Source: Bdellovibrionales bacterium RIFOXYD1_FULL_55_31
GTDB taxonomy: Bacteria; Bdellovibrionota; UBA1018
Length of the DNA: 39,615 nt
NCBI GenBank assembly: GCA_001770175.1
Contig: MEQK01000101.1
Span: 1 to 39,615 of the forward strand
Direction: 5' to 3'
Within the stretch, counting starts at the first letter, position 1. Each line of letters starts with the position of its first letter. Both the position numbers and the translations under genes were made by a program. The notes beneath the pieces are model-generated. The model was not told the origin of the DNA and made no database searches. It saw only the letters and a program-made list of their open reading frames with translations. This document shows, in pieces, positions 1 through 7,363 of the stretch.

Positions 1-2348
1 TCGTCCACGCTCCAGTATTCATTGATATCGGAAGGTTGTTTCAGAAACCAATGAAGCATTTCAAGAGCTTCGGGGTCTTTTTGCCAGGCAACGTCTTGGA
101 GGAAATCCAAGGCGTTACCACGGCGAAATGAACTGTCCGCGAGAGAAATATGAAGGCGCAGGGTTTCCCAGACTTCTTTGGCTCTGGTTCTAAAGCCTGG
201 CTGGATCATCACGTCCATCAATGCAAATTTGTCGTATCGTCTGGGCGCCGCCCTGATCGTTCTGCGAACGGCTTCAAATGTTTCCGGACGATTTTGCCAT
301 TCAGGTTCCTTCAATAGGCTGTGCACGATGGTGTCGCCAAAAGGGATTTCAGGATTGTTGTTCAATATCTTGACGAGCGTGGCGGCGGCTGCGGGAGAGT
401 GGCGGTAACTTGATTTCACTAACAAGGAGGAAATCAAGAAGCCTTGGTTCGCGCCGCTGAGTTTGGTGCATCTCTCCAACCACGTGTTGAATTGCGGATG
501 TCGGATAATGTCTTCATTCCCCATGAGCTGAAATAGCGCTGTCACTAAGTAGCGGGAGTTCTCCCGGCCGAGTTCGGCGTCTTTGAGCAGCTTTTCTATC
601 AGTGGGTCAATCGCCCTGGTGGTGATCCAGGAGGATTCTTGGAAGAGTTGCGGGAGAACTTCGCTGATCGCATAGGGCGACGCTTCAAGTGCTGCTTCCA
701 CTATCTGTGAAACTGCTTTGCTCTTCGTCGCGGCGGGAATCAAAAGCAACTCTCGCAGAGTAAAAAGTCTTTGCTCCTCGCTCATCCTCGGGATATTCGG
801 GAGAAGTCGTTGCGCGACTGTATCTACTTCTGAAACCTGTAGGGAAGGATAAGAGCTGCGAAGACGGTTTGCATTTTGTTCCAGATAGAACGCATTTGCC
901 CGGAAATCAGTCTCTGATGCTGCGGTCAGTAATTGAGAAAAGGAAAGGTCGACGCTGGAGGGAAGAATGCGAACGGCCTCGTTGTTTTTTACCACGACGA
1001 CATTGGGATATTTTGGGTCTTTGATCAGCATGAAGTCGCTTCCCTCGCGTGCGTTGGGATCGAGTTCGAGGTGGATGGCATGACCGCCGTTTTTTTGGTA
1101 GTAGAGGGAATCGCCAATGCTGGTATACAGGCCCTTCCCCCATACGGCAACTTCGCTGGATGCGCCCGAGGCGCGACTGATGGCGAAGTTCGTGCGTCCG
1201 TCAAGCGCTCGACTGGCCACTTCAAGGATATCAAGCTCCTTCGTGAGGCTCTTTAACTGGTGATTCAGTTTGGAAATACCGAGTTCAGAGGCCGTACGTC
1301 CGGTTCCGGCACCAACGGGCTTTGAGCGCAGGGGCTCTTTGCTCAGCCGCCACGAAAGAGAACCGACCCGGGTCGCGTCTCCGAGTGCGAGCAATTTTGG
1401 GCGCAAACCAAGCTCATCCAGGATGTTGATCGTGCGTTCGTAATTCTGGGAGTTGACGATCATTTTTAAAGCACTTGCTTCGATCCAGTCTCTTTCCGAG
1501 GACGTGATGGTTCGGGGTTCAAAGGACTGAACGATCCCCTGCAAAACTCTCTTGTCTTCGGCGGAAATCTCCAGATTGTATTGAAAGGCTTTTGTCAGGA
1601 GGCGGATCGCTTCACGAATCGGCGGATTCCGTCCGGCTTTGGCGAGGGTAGTTTGTGCATGGTTTGGCGAGAAATACAGGGTGATTTTACCTCTGCTTAA
1701 ATCATCGAGAAATGGTATCCCTTGGAAAGTTGCCTTTCGAGACTCTTCCCATTTTCGAATGTCACGAATCACAGATTCGCCAGGAGGCGGTTCGGTTAGC
1801 TCAATCAAACCGTTAGACATCGAATCTGAGTGTTGGTTAGTGAAGTTGGGGTTTCCTAGAATGGCTTCCTTGAGACCGATAGACGAGGCGAGTGGTCTAA
1901 CTTCCCACGCTGAGGATCCTTTATCCATGAACGTGAGGGGAAATTTGTGGCGAACCCGGTCTGTGATTTCTTCGGCAACCCTGGACGAAGCATCCGTGAC
2001 GATGTCGAGGTCCTGATTACGGATGATCAGATTTGGAAGTACATCGTCGAATCGGTTTGCGCCGGCTCGGAACCAGTCGGGATGCTGGTTTCGGATGATC
2101 TTGTTTTTGGTGTGTTGGCCGAAGGCAGTGGCAGTGCCGCCGAAGAGCCAACAGCGGACCTTGAGTTCCCTGCAAATTTCACTGATATAGGCAAACTCCG
2201 TGATGCTGTTTCTGCCTCGATGAATTTCCCTGGCGAGGACCTGTGCGTCGACGCTATTGCGATCGGGGGTGAATGTTGCAAATGTATTTGTGTATGGAGT
2301 CGAGCCAAAAATCAGGAGCAGAATAAGACGAAGTGACGCACTGGTCAT
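1..2348 (-). CDS. Large secreted protein, C-terminus outside the window
   Basis: An unbroken minus-strand frame of about 782 codons runs from an ATG at 2346-2348 off the left edge, so the C-terminus is missing. Residues 1-25 form a signal peptide (hydrophobic LRLILLLIF core, cleavage likely near NTFA), so the protein is exported. Residues 66-76 (CWLFGGTATAF) followed by DLDIV at 113-117 resemble the GG...DxD signature of nucleotidyltransferase folds, with a longer spacing than usual. Residues 375-462 contain WGKGLYTS, a YYQKNGG segment and a strand-rich tail that recall ADP-ribosyltransferase folds. From about 470 on it is helical and may be HEAT-like. Both domain calls are inference from short motifs; the family was not recognised. 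No clear Shine-Dalgarno sequence precedes the start. The gene lies downstream of lysR on the same strand with a 110-bp gap. Confidence 0.75.
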   Translation of the reverse strand, partial: MTSASLRLILLLIFGSTPYTNTFATFTPDRNSVDAQVLAREIHRGRNSITEFAYISEICRELKVRCWLFGGTATAFGQHTKNKIIRNQHPDWFRAGANRFDDVLPNLIIRNQDLDIVTDASSRVAEEITDRVRHKFPLTFMDKGSSAWEVRPLASSIGLKEAILGNPNFTNQHSDSMSNGLIELTEPPPGESVIRDIRKWEESRKATFQGIPFLDDLSRGKITLYFSPNHAQTTLAKAGRNPPIREAIRLLTKAFQYNLEISAEDKRVLQGIVQSFEPRTITSSERDWIEASALKMIVNSQNYERTINILDELGLRPKLLALGDATRVGSLSWRLSKEPLRSKPVGAGTGRTASELGISKLNHQLKSLTKELDILEVASRALDGRTNFAISRASGASSEVAVWGKGLYTSIGDSLYYQKNGGHAIHLELDPNAREGSDFMLIKDPKYPNVVVVKNNEAVRILPSSVDLSFSQLLTAASETDFRANAFYLEQNANRLRSSYPSLQVSEVDTVAQRLLPNIPRMSEEQRLFTLRELLLIPAATKSKAVSQIVEAALEASPYAISEVLPQLFQESSWITTRAIDPLIEKLLKDAELGRENSRYLVTALFQLMGNEDIIRHPQFNTWLERCTKLSGANQGFLISSLLVKSSYRHSPAAAATLVKILNNNPEIPFGDTIVHSLLKEPEWQNRPETFEAVRRTIRAAPRRYDKFALMDVMIQPGFRTRAKEVWETLRLHISLADSSFRRGNALDFLQDVAWQKDPEALEMLHWFLKQPSDINEYWSVD

Positions 2349-2458
2349 TTGTGGACTTATCGGAACTTTTGAATTTGTGCATGAGAAAAACGTAATTTCT
2401 TGATTGATCGTAACTACTGGAGACTTCGCTGGAAATGCACCGTAGCGGGGCTCATTTT

Positions 2459-3325
2459 TTAGAAATCGTTTTCGAAAAGTCTGTTCAAATGGTCAAGGAC
2501 GACCCTGACCCGCGCCGCATTCTTCAGGTCTGGATGATACACGATCCATACGGGGACAGAGACAGTGATCTCCGAAAGGATCGGCACAAGCCCTTTCTTT
2601 CCAGCCGTCATGAAACTGGGAAGAATGCCGATCCCCAAGCCCGCGGTTACCGCGGAATATACGGAACTCCATGCGGCGGATTTGATCGAGGGGGGTCTGG
2701 TCTTCTCGAGCTTCTTTAGTAAATCTGATTCCGCGTCTGAAACGACGTCAGAAAAAAGACCGATGAATGGAAAATCATGAATATCCGTCTTTTTAGGAAT
2801 TGTGGTGCCTGGAAAGAGCTTTTCGCTGCCGAAGAGACCAAGCTTCATGGCTCCCGCCCGTCGAAGTACTAGCCCACTTTGTTTTGGTTTGACCAGGCGA
2901 AGAGCAATATCAGCATCTCTGCGGGCAAGATTTACCAGCTCTGGGCCCGTGAGGAATTGAAGTTCGACCTGAGGGTGTCTCTTCATGAAAGGCGAAAGCT
3001 TCGGAATGAGCCAATGATTGGCGAGTGCACCGGGAGCCGCAATTTTTACAATTCCCTCGGGACGCTCGTCCTTTCCAGAGAGGAGGCGTTCCACTCCAAG
3101 CATCGCTTCCTCGGTCCCTTGAACCGCCGCCAAAATTCGCGTTCCGGCTGCGGTGATGACGAACCCATCTGATCTTCTTTCAAAGAGTCGCGTTCCCATT
3201 TCGGCCTCGAGCGCTGAGAGGTTTCTTCCAACGGTAGTTTGATTTACGCCCAGTTTCCGTGCCGCCTCTTTGAGAGAACCCATTCTGTAGACTTCGATGA
3301 AGTATCGATAGTAGTCCCAATTCAT
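2459..3325 (-). CDS. LysR family transcriptional regulator
   Basis: A 288-residue protein with the standard LysR layout. The N-terminal winged helix-turn-helix (residues 1-60) shows SLKEAARKLGVNQTTVGR and the LFERRSDG wing. A periplasmic-binding-protein-like effector domain follows (about 88-285). The ATG at 3325 (MNWDYYRYF) is chosen because LysR proteins start right at this point; the frame is open 32 codons further upstream, but that extension has no family similarity. The gene is divergent from the secreted-protein gene at 3437, the usual arrangement for a LysR regulator and its target. The effector is unknown. Confidence 0.9.
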   Translation of the reverse strand: MNWDYYRYFIEVYRMGSLKEAARKLGVNQTTVGRNLSALEAEMGTRLFERRSDGFVITAAGTRILAAVQGTEEAMLGVERLLSGKDERPEGIVKIAAPGALANHWLIPKLSPFMKRHPQVELQFLTGPELVNLARRDADIALRLVKPKQSGLVLRRAGAMKLGLFGSEKLFPGTTIPKKTDIHDFPFIGLFSDVVSDAESDLLKKLEKTRPPSIKSAAWSSVYSAVTAGLGIGILPSFMTAGKKGLVPILSEITVSVPVWIVYHPDLKNAARVRVVLDHLNRLFENDF

Positions 3326-3347
3326 AGAATTCACACTATCATCTACA

Positions 3348-3404
3348 ATGCAAAAATGCACGATCGATATGCATATAAACGCATTGATACGGAATGCGCG
3401 TGCA
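3348..3404. promoter_or_regulatory. Candidate LysR operator region with repeated ATGCA boxes
   Basis: The divergent intergenic region holds ATGCA at 3348-3352, 3356-3360 and 3369-3373, GCAT at 3381-3384, and ATGC/TGCA at 3394-3404. The pair ATGC(3369)-N8-GCAT(3384) is an inverted repeat of the size LysR proteins bind. The cluster overlaps the candidate promoter for the gene at 3437, so it could be where the regulator acts. This is inferred from position and repetition only. Confidence 0.35.
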
Positions 3405-3412
3405 AGTATACC
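3384..3412 (+). promoter_or_regulatory. Candidate sigma-70 promoter for the secreted-protein genes
   Basis: TTGATA at 3384-3389 and TATACC at 3407-3412 are separated by exactly 17 bases and lie 24 bases before the ATG at 3437. The -35 box matches five of six consensus positions and the -10 box four of six. It overlaps the ATGCA repeat cluster, which would allow repression or activation by the divergent LysR protein. Confidence 0.5.
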
Positions 3413-3436
3413 GCTCGACACGAATGGGAGTGAATT

Positions 3437-3967
3437 ATGAAAAGTCTGAACTCATTGTCCTTGCTGATCGTCGCCCTGAATTTGGCACTAAGCTTGGGAG
3501 CACTAAACAAGGCGTCAGCTGCCTGGGAACCCGTCATGAGCTGCCAGGGCGGCGAGCTCGCAATTGATCAGGAGTGGTATCAAAGTCGAGGGCAGTGGTT
3601 TGTGCGATCACAACTCGTTTTGAGAAATAGCGCTGCAATCGAATATTTCGTTCGTCAGGGGGCTTTCGGTGACCTGAGGGACAGACGCCGTACCGACGTC
3701 GCTATCAATGAGCGTGGCGAACTCATTATTCCAGGGGGCGTGAATTTTTCGTCGAGCGGAGATGGCCGTTACCCCTTTGCTACGGCTACGACATGGCGTT
3801 TTTCGGAAGATGAATACCGCCGCGAGGGCTACGGTTTTATTCTTCTCAATTTGACGGACGAGGGGAACGGAAATTTCCGGATGTCGGCCATCAAGGCGAA
3901 TCCTTATCCGTCGGATAGACCAGAGCTGGCAAACTGGCTTTTTTACTCTTGCTGGCGAAAAAATTAG
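3437..3967 (+). CDS. Secreted protein of unknown function, 176 residues
   Basis: Family not recognised. Residues 1-28 form a signal peptide (Lys at position 3, a long Leu/Ala core, cleavage likely after NKASA), so the mature protein of about 148 residues is exported. It has two cysteines, one near each end (residues 36 and about 172), which could form a disulfide joining the termini. The body is rich in aromatic residues and short beta-like stretches and ends WLFYSCWRKN. A GGGAG sequence lies eight bases before the ATG. It is the first gene of a short run of exported proteins starting opposite lysR, so control by that regulator is likely but unproven. Confidence 0.7.
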   Translation: MKSLNSLSLLIVALNLALSLGALNKASAAWEPVMSCQGGELAIDQEWYQSRGQWFVRSQLVLRNSAAIEYFVRQGAFGDLRDRRRTDVAINERGELIIPGGVNFSSSGDGRYPFATATTWRFSEDEYRREGYGFILLNLTDEGNGNFRMSAIKANPYPSDRPELANWLFYSCWRKN

Positions 3968-4008
3968 CGGTTTTGCTGATGATAATCAACCGGAGCGGAG
4001 AAGCGTTT

Positions 4009-5028
4009 ATGGCTAGAAAATTTTTTGTTGGGTTATTTTCAATCCTTCTTGTGTCATTGAATACCTTTGTGGCGAGTTCCTTCGCGGCAAATGCCGTAGC
4101 GACAGGCTGGAAGATCAATCGGGACTTGAAGTTTCATCTGGTGTATTTGCCTCAAACGGAAGCGGTCAATGCTTCTGGTCAACTCAGCCCCGCGCTCCGA
4201 AACATCCCCGCATATGAGCCCGACATCACGAATATCGGGTACAAGGATATTCTCCAGCTTGGATTTCCGCTACCGACGAGATCCGCCCCGGAGAAACTGA
4301 AACTCTATTTGAAACTGTACGAATGGCCAAAGTCTCTTGACCACGTGATCAGCGCAGGAAAGGTGCTCGATACGTTTCATTTGAGAAGCATGCCGGGCGG
4401 TAGTGATCTGTACGCCTATGTTCAGAATCGCAGCCAGGTGCGGCTTAAGTTTGCGGCTATTGATGCGAGTGACAGGGCCTTTTCTCCAGCTGAGCCTTTG
4501 GCGGCAGCAGTACCAAAAACACAGGATGATTTTGACTCGTCGGTTCCGTTCTCCTCAATCTATGTTCTTCCGGCGAAATCCACCAAAGCCAGCACGGAGT
4601 CGGAAAAGGCTGCGGCAAGCGCTACTGGCGTGCTTGCCGTTCATCGAGCCATCATAGACCTGTATTCCAGAATCCTTATTCGGCTAGGGGAAGAGACTGC
4701 CAGGGACAAAGTCTTCTTTGCAGGGCAAAGAAGGTGCAGTGACAAGCCGGAGGAACTTTGTGGACTAAGAGTGTTTGAAGTTCAAAAGAAACCTTTTGTT
4801 TTTCCAAATTACAAGGATCTTCCCATGCCGCAGGATCCAAAGAAGGTATTTCTTTCGGGGCTCCTGCTCGTGAAGGTGACGGACTACGCAGCTAGAAACC
4901 CGGTAGATCGGCGTCGCCTGAGTGCGCTGGTTCCAGGTTCGGCTGAGTTTGCGAGTTCATTTATTCCGATTTGGTCACACCTGCTTGAGGTGGGTTCTGT
5001 TTTCGATCTTAGATCATTAAAGAATTGA
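4009..5028 (+). CDS. Secreted protein of unknown function, 339 residues
   Basis: Family not recognised. The ATG at 4009 is preferred over an in-frame upstream start (3949, inside the previous gene) because GGAG at 3997-4000 sits eight bases before it and a clean signal peptide follows (MARKFFVGLF to ASSFA, about 26 residues). The mature protein of about 310 residues has a pair of cysteines 10 residues apart (RRCSDKPEELCGLRVF) and no membrane segment, so it is probably a soluble periplasmic or released protein. It follows the 176-residue secreted protein by 41 bases and is probably co-transcribed. Its stop overlaps a TTG start of a further small frame. Confidence 0.7.
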   Translation: MARKFFVGLFSILLVSLNTFVASSFAANAVATGWKINRDLKFHLVYLPQTEAVNASGQLSPALRNIPAYEPDITNIGYKDILQLGFPLPTRSAPEKLKLYLKLYEWPKSLDHVISAGKVLDTFHLRSMPGGSDLYAYVQNRSQVRLKFAAIDASDRAFSPAEPLAAAVPKTQDDFDSSVPFSSIYVLPAKSTKASTESEKAAASATGVLAVHRAIIDLYSRILIRLGEETARDKVFFAGQRRCSDKPEELCGLRVFEVQKKPFVFPNYKDLPMPQDPKKVFLSGLLLVKVTDYAARNPVDRRRLSALVPGSAEFASSFIPIWSHLLEVGSVFDLRSLKN

Positions 5029-5288
5029 GGGCTTTTTTAATAGCTGCATCGTTGTTTCTGTTTATAGCGTTACCATTTTTGGCCGGAATGCCTTCGAGCA
5101 AATATCAGGAGCGAAGCAACACTCGTTGTGGTGGCTGGATCGAACTCGACCGCTCTCAAAGTCAGCGCATATTCGTGGTTCGGCTGCCGTTTTCCGTATC
5201 TGCGCCGAAGGGATTGGCGGCCTGTGAGACAGAACTGGAATCAGAGCGAGGCAGCAGGACGACGAATCGCGTGTTAGGGCATTCCTGA
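5025..5288 (+). CDS. Possible small secreted protein, TTG start, overlaps antisense kinase gene
   Basis: An 87-codon frame starts at TTG overlapping the preceding stop (TTGA), an arrangement used for translational coupling. Its first 20 residues (LRAFLIAASLFLFIALPFLA) look like a signal peptide. The last 127 bases run antisense through the 3' end of the kinase gene at 5162-6328, so the C-terminal half may be a shadow of that gene. Either this is a real short exported protein with a convergent overlap, or the broken remains of a longer third secreted protein. The signal-like start favours some coding past. Confidence 0.35.
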   Translation: MRAFLIAASLFLFIALPFLAGMPSSKYQERSNTRCGGWIELDRSQSQRIFVVRLPFSVSAPKGLAACETELESERGSRTTNRVLGHS

Positions 5289-6328
5289 TCAATCGAAATC
5301 GTGCCGCGGTGCTCGCGAATAATCCGACGTGAGATGCTCAATCCAAGTCCTGTTCCGCAACCTTTTGGTTTCGTCGAAATGAAAGGTTTGAATAACTCCC
5401 GATGCAAATTCGGGTCAATTCCACTGCCGCTATCGGTGACGGTGATCTGCACGCCCTCGGCTTGCTCCTTGACTTCGATGCGAACCCACTTGTCCTCGAG
5501 CTCTTGAATCGCATCACACGCATTATTCAAAAGATTCAAAAAGACTTCGGAAATCTGCGTGGGTCTGCAGTCGATTTTCGTGTCCGCCGGACAGGGTGCC
5601 TGGAACAGCGAGATTCCTCTAATTTTGAATTGCCCCAGGCAAAGCGCGACCGTCTCATCCAGGATCGATTGAACCGAAGTGGGCTCGAACGGATCTTGTG
5701 CGTCATTCCTTAGATAAGATGTCAGGCATTGGATCGTCTTATTGATACGGAGCGCCGTATTTTCGATGGCTTGCAAGCCCTCGATCAGCTCCGAATCAGG
5801 AGGCCGGGATTCGAGGACCGCCGTTCGGAGAAGGTTCGCGTTGGAGTAGATAATACTGAGCGGATTCTTAAGCTCGTGCGCGATCTCTCCGCTCGCGCGG
5901 CCGATGGTCGCGAGTTTGCGGACCACGTTCTGTGAGTCCTTGGCGGCGAGGGCGCCCCGAATCGCGGAGTGCAGGTCGGGAATCCGACAAGGTTTATCGA
6001 GAAGATTTGCCGCACCAAGCCGGAGTGCAGTCAGGATGTGTTCTCTTTCGCCATACCCCGTCAGGAAAATGAGAGGAGTGTCAAGATTCATCTTCCGAAT
6101 TTCAGATAAAAAAGTGAGGCCATCCATGATGGGCATCGAAATATCTGAAACGATGAGGTCGACCGGGCGAGTGGACAGAATGTCCAAGGCTTCCCTCCCA
6201 TTTTGGGCTCGAACAAGGTCGGTCGTGAGAGGATTCAACGCATTTCCCAAGTAGATGAGGAGTTCAGGGTCATCCTCGACAACAAGAAGAGAGGGACTTC
6301 CATTCAACATATCAAAAGCATCGGTCAA
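5162..6328 (-). CDS. REC-histidine kinase, soluble
   Basis: A 388-residue cytoplasmic protein with a receiver domain at the N-terminus (residues 13-128; acidic pair E18-D19-D20, phosphoacceptor D62 in SDISMP, K112) and a kinase core behind it. The H-box is GEIAHELKNPLS with H151, the N-box NLLNNACDAIQ near 268, G1 DSGSGID, and G2 GTGLGLSI near 340. There is no membrane segment or PAS domain, so its input must be phosphorylation of its own receiver or a partner protein. The last 20 or so residues after the ATPase fold are hydrophilic and overlap the end of the plus-strand gene. It is divergent from the OmpR-type regulator at 6531, a possible partner. Confidence 0.92.
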   Translation of the reverse strand: MTDAFDMLNGSPSLLVVEDDPELLIYLGNALNPLTTDLVRAQNGREALDILSTRPVDLIVSDISMPIMDGLTFLSEIRKMNLDTPLIFLTGYGEREHILTALRLGAANLLDKPCRIPDLHSAIRGALAAKDSQNVVRKLATIGRASGEIAHELKNPLSIIYSNANLLRTAVLESRPPDSELIEGLQAIENTALRINKTIQCLTSYLRNDAQDPFEPTSVQSILDETVALCLGQFKIRGISLFQAPCPADTKIDCRPTQISEVFLNLLNNACDAIQELEDKWVRIEVKEQAEGVQITVTDSGSGIDPNLHRELFKPFISTKPKGCGTGLGLSISRRIIREHRGTISIDQECPNTRFVVLLPRSDSSSVSQAANPFGADTENGSRTTNMR

Positions 6329-6384
6329 AACCGGCGGAAGATTATTAAGAAAGCGTTGGGTCGGAATGAAACTTCAATTTGGGT

Positions 6385-6415
6385 TTGACGAGAGGAAGAA
6401 TTGAAAATCTAATAT
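6385..6415 (+). promoter_or_regulatory. Weak candidate promoter upstream of the OmpR-type regulator
   Basis: TTGACG at 6385-6390 and TAATAT at 6410-6415 have a 19-base spacer, longer than ideal. An alternative TTGAAA at 6401-6406 pairs with AATATA at 6425-6430 (18-base spacer). The stretch 6380-6430 is clearly AT-richer than its surroundings, as expected for a promoter, but the exact boxes are uncertain. Confidence 0.35.
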
Positions 6416-6517
6416 ACGATCTGGAATATAGCAGATAAGAATAAACGTGAAAAGATCGCAAGAGCTTAGCAAGTATTTAACGCCGGCAAATGGAAGTTCG
6501 AGAAGAATAGGTTTTCT

Positions 6518-6522
6518 GGAGG
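6518..6522 (+). promoter_or_regulatory. Ribosome binding site that fixes the start at 6531
   Basis: GGAGG lies eight bases before the ATG at 6531. The in-frame GTG at 6447 has no such sequence. This selects the shorter 243-residue protein. Confidence 0.7.
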
Positions 6523-6530
6523 CAAGAGCA

Positions 6531-7262
6531 ATGAACGAAGTGAGCGCGCTTATGGATGAGCGGCAGTTGTTGGGGCAAATCAATGAAAGAGTGGTCTTGG
6601 TCGTCAATGGTGATCCAGCGGAGCTGGAGTCCCTGAGCGAGCTGATCTCGATCAAATATCGGACACTCCAAGCGACGAATGCCGACGAGGCTCTCCGTCT
6701 TGCGACGTCGGAGTTGCCCGATGTTATTCTCATTGATTCCGCATCGCAGTTTGTCGATGAGATCGCCTGTTGCGCGCGCCTTCGCTCAAGTCAGGTCGTT
6801 CGTCAGATTCCGATCGTGCTTCTGGTTGATCCGTCGGACCAAGACAGAAGATTGCAGGCGTTCGAAAGCGGAGCCGATGACGTGATTCTGAAGCCGTGTC
6901 GCACGAAAGAGCTTTTCGTGCGCCTCCAGGCGAAGATGAGGCGGGAAGCAGAGCGGATTGCACGCGCGGCCGAGCTCCAATGCGGCAATCTGGCCATCAA
7001 CTCGTCGCGCATGCTTGTCACCGTTCAGGGGCGACATGTCGCGCTCAGTGTTCTAGAATTCCGACTGCTGAGATACTTCGTCATGAATCGAGGAACCGTG
7101 CTCAGTCGTCAGAAGATATTGAACGCAGTTTGGGGCAATGTCGTCGTGACTGACAGGACGGTGGACACTCACGTCGTTTCATTGCGAAAAAAGATCCGGG
7201 AATGCTCTCATAAAATCAATACGGTTTTTGGAGCGGGTTACGTGTTCGAGCTTCAACCCTGA
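6531..7262 (+). CDS. OmpR/PhoB-type response regulator with atypical receiver
   Basis: A 243-residue protein: receiver domain (residues about 20-135) then a winged-helix DNA-binding domain (about 145-243; LSVLEFRLLRYFVMN, VDTHVVSLRKKI, FGAGYVFELQP at the end). It is the only DNA-binding output protein of the signalling block. D69 (VILIDSAS) is the likely phosphoacceptor and K121 (ILKP) is present. The usual acidic pair is N26-G-D28, so one acid is lost, and the MP.DG loop after D69 is replaced by ASQFVDE. It may be poorly phosphorylated or phosphorylation-independent. It is divergent from the REC-kinase and lies 101 bases upstream of cheA, so it may control the chemotaxis operon. Confidence 0.88.
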   Translation: MNEVSALMDERQLLGQINERVVLVVNGDPAELESLSELISIKYRTLQATNADEALRLATSELPDVILIDSASQFVDEIACCARLRSSQVVRQIPIVLLVDPSDQDRRLQAFESGADDVILKPCRTKELFVRLQAKMRREAERIARAAELQCGNLAINSSRMLVTVQGRHVALSVLEFRLLRYFVMNRGTVLSRQKILNAVWGNVVVTDRTVDTHVVSLRKKIRECSHKINTVFGAGYVFELQP

Positions 7263-7363
7263 TTTCATACCATCATCACATCCAAAACGTCTTTCCATAA
7301 CACCTATCGTTTAACCTCCGGTAGCGGGCTGTCGAAGAGAGGCCCGGGAGAGAGATACGACAG

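Noticed and set aside
1639-2016. Plus-strand frames within 1-2336
   Set aside because: They are antisense to the long secreted-protein frame, which alone has a signal peptide and unbroken length across the region.
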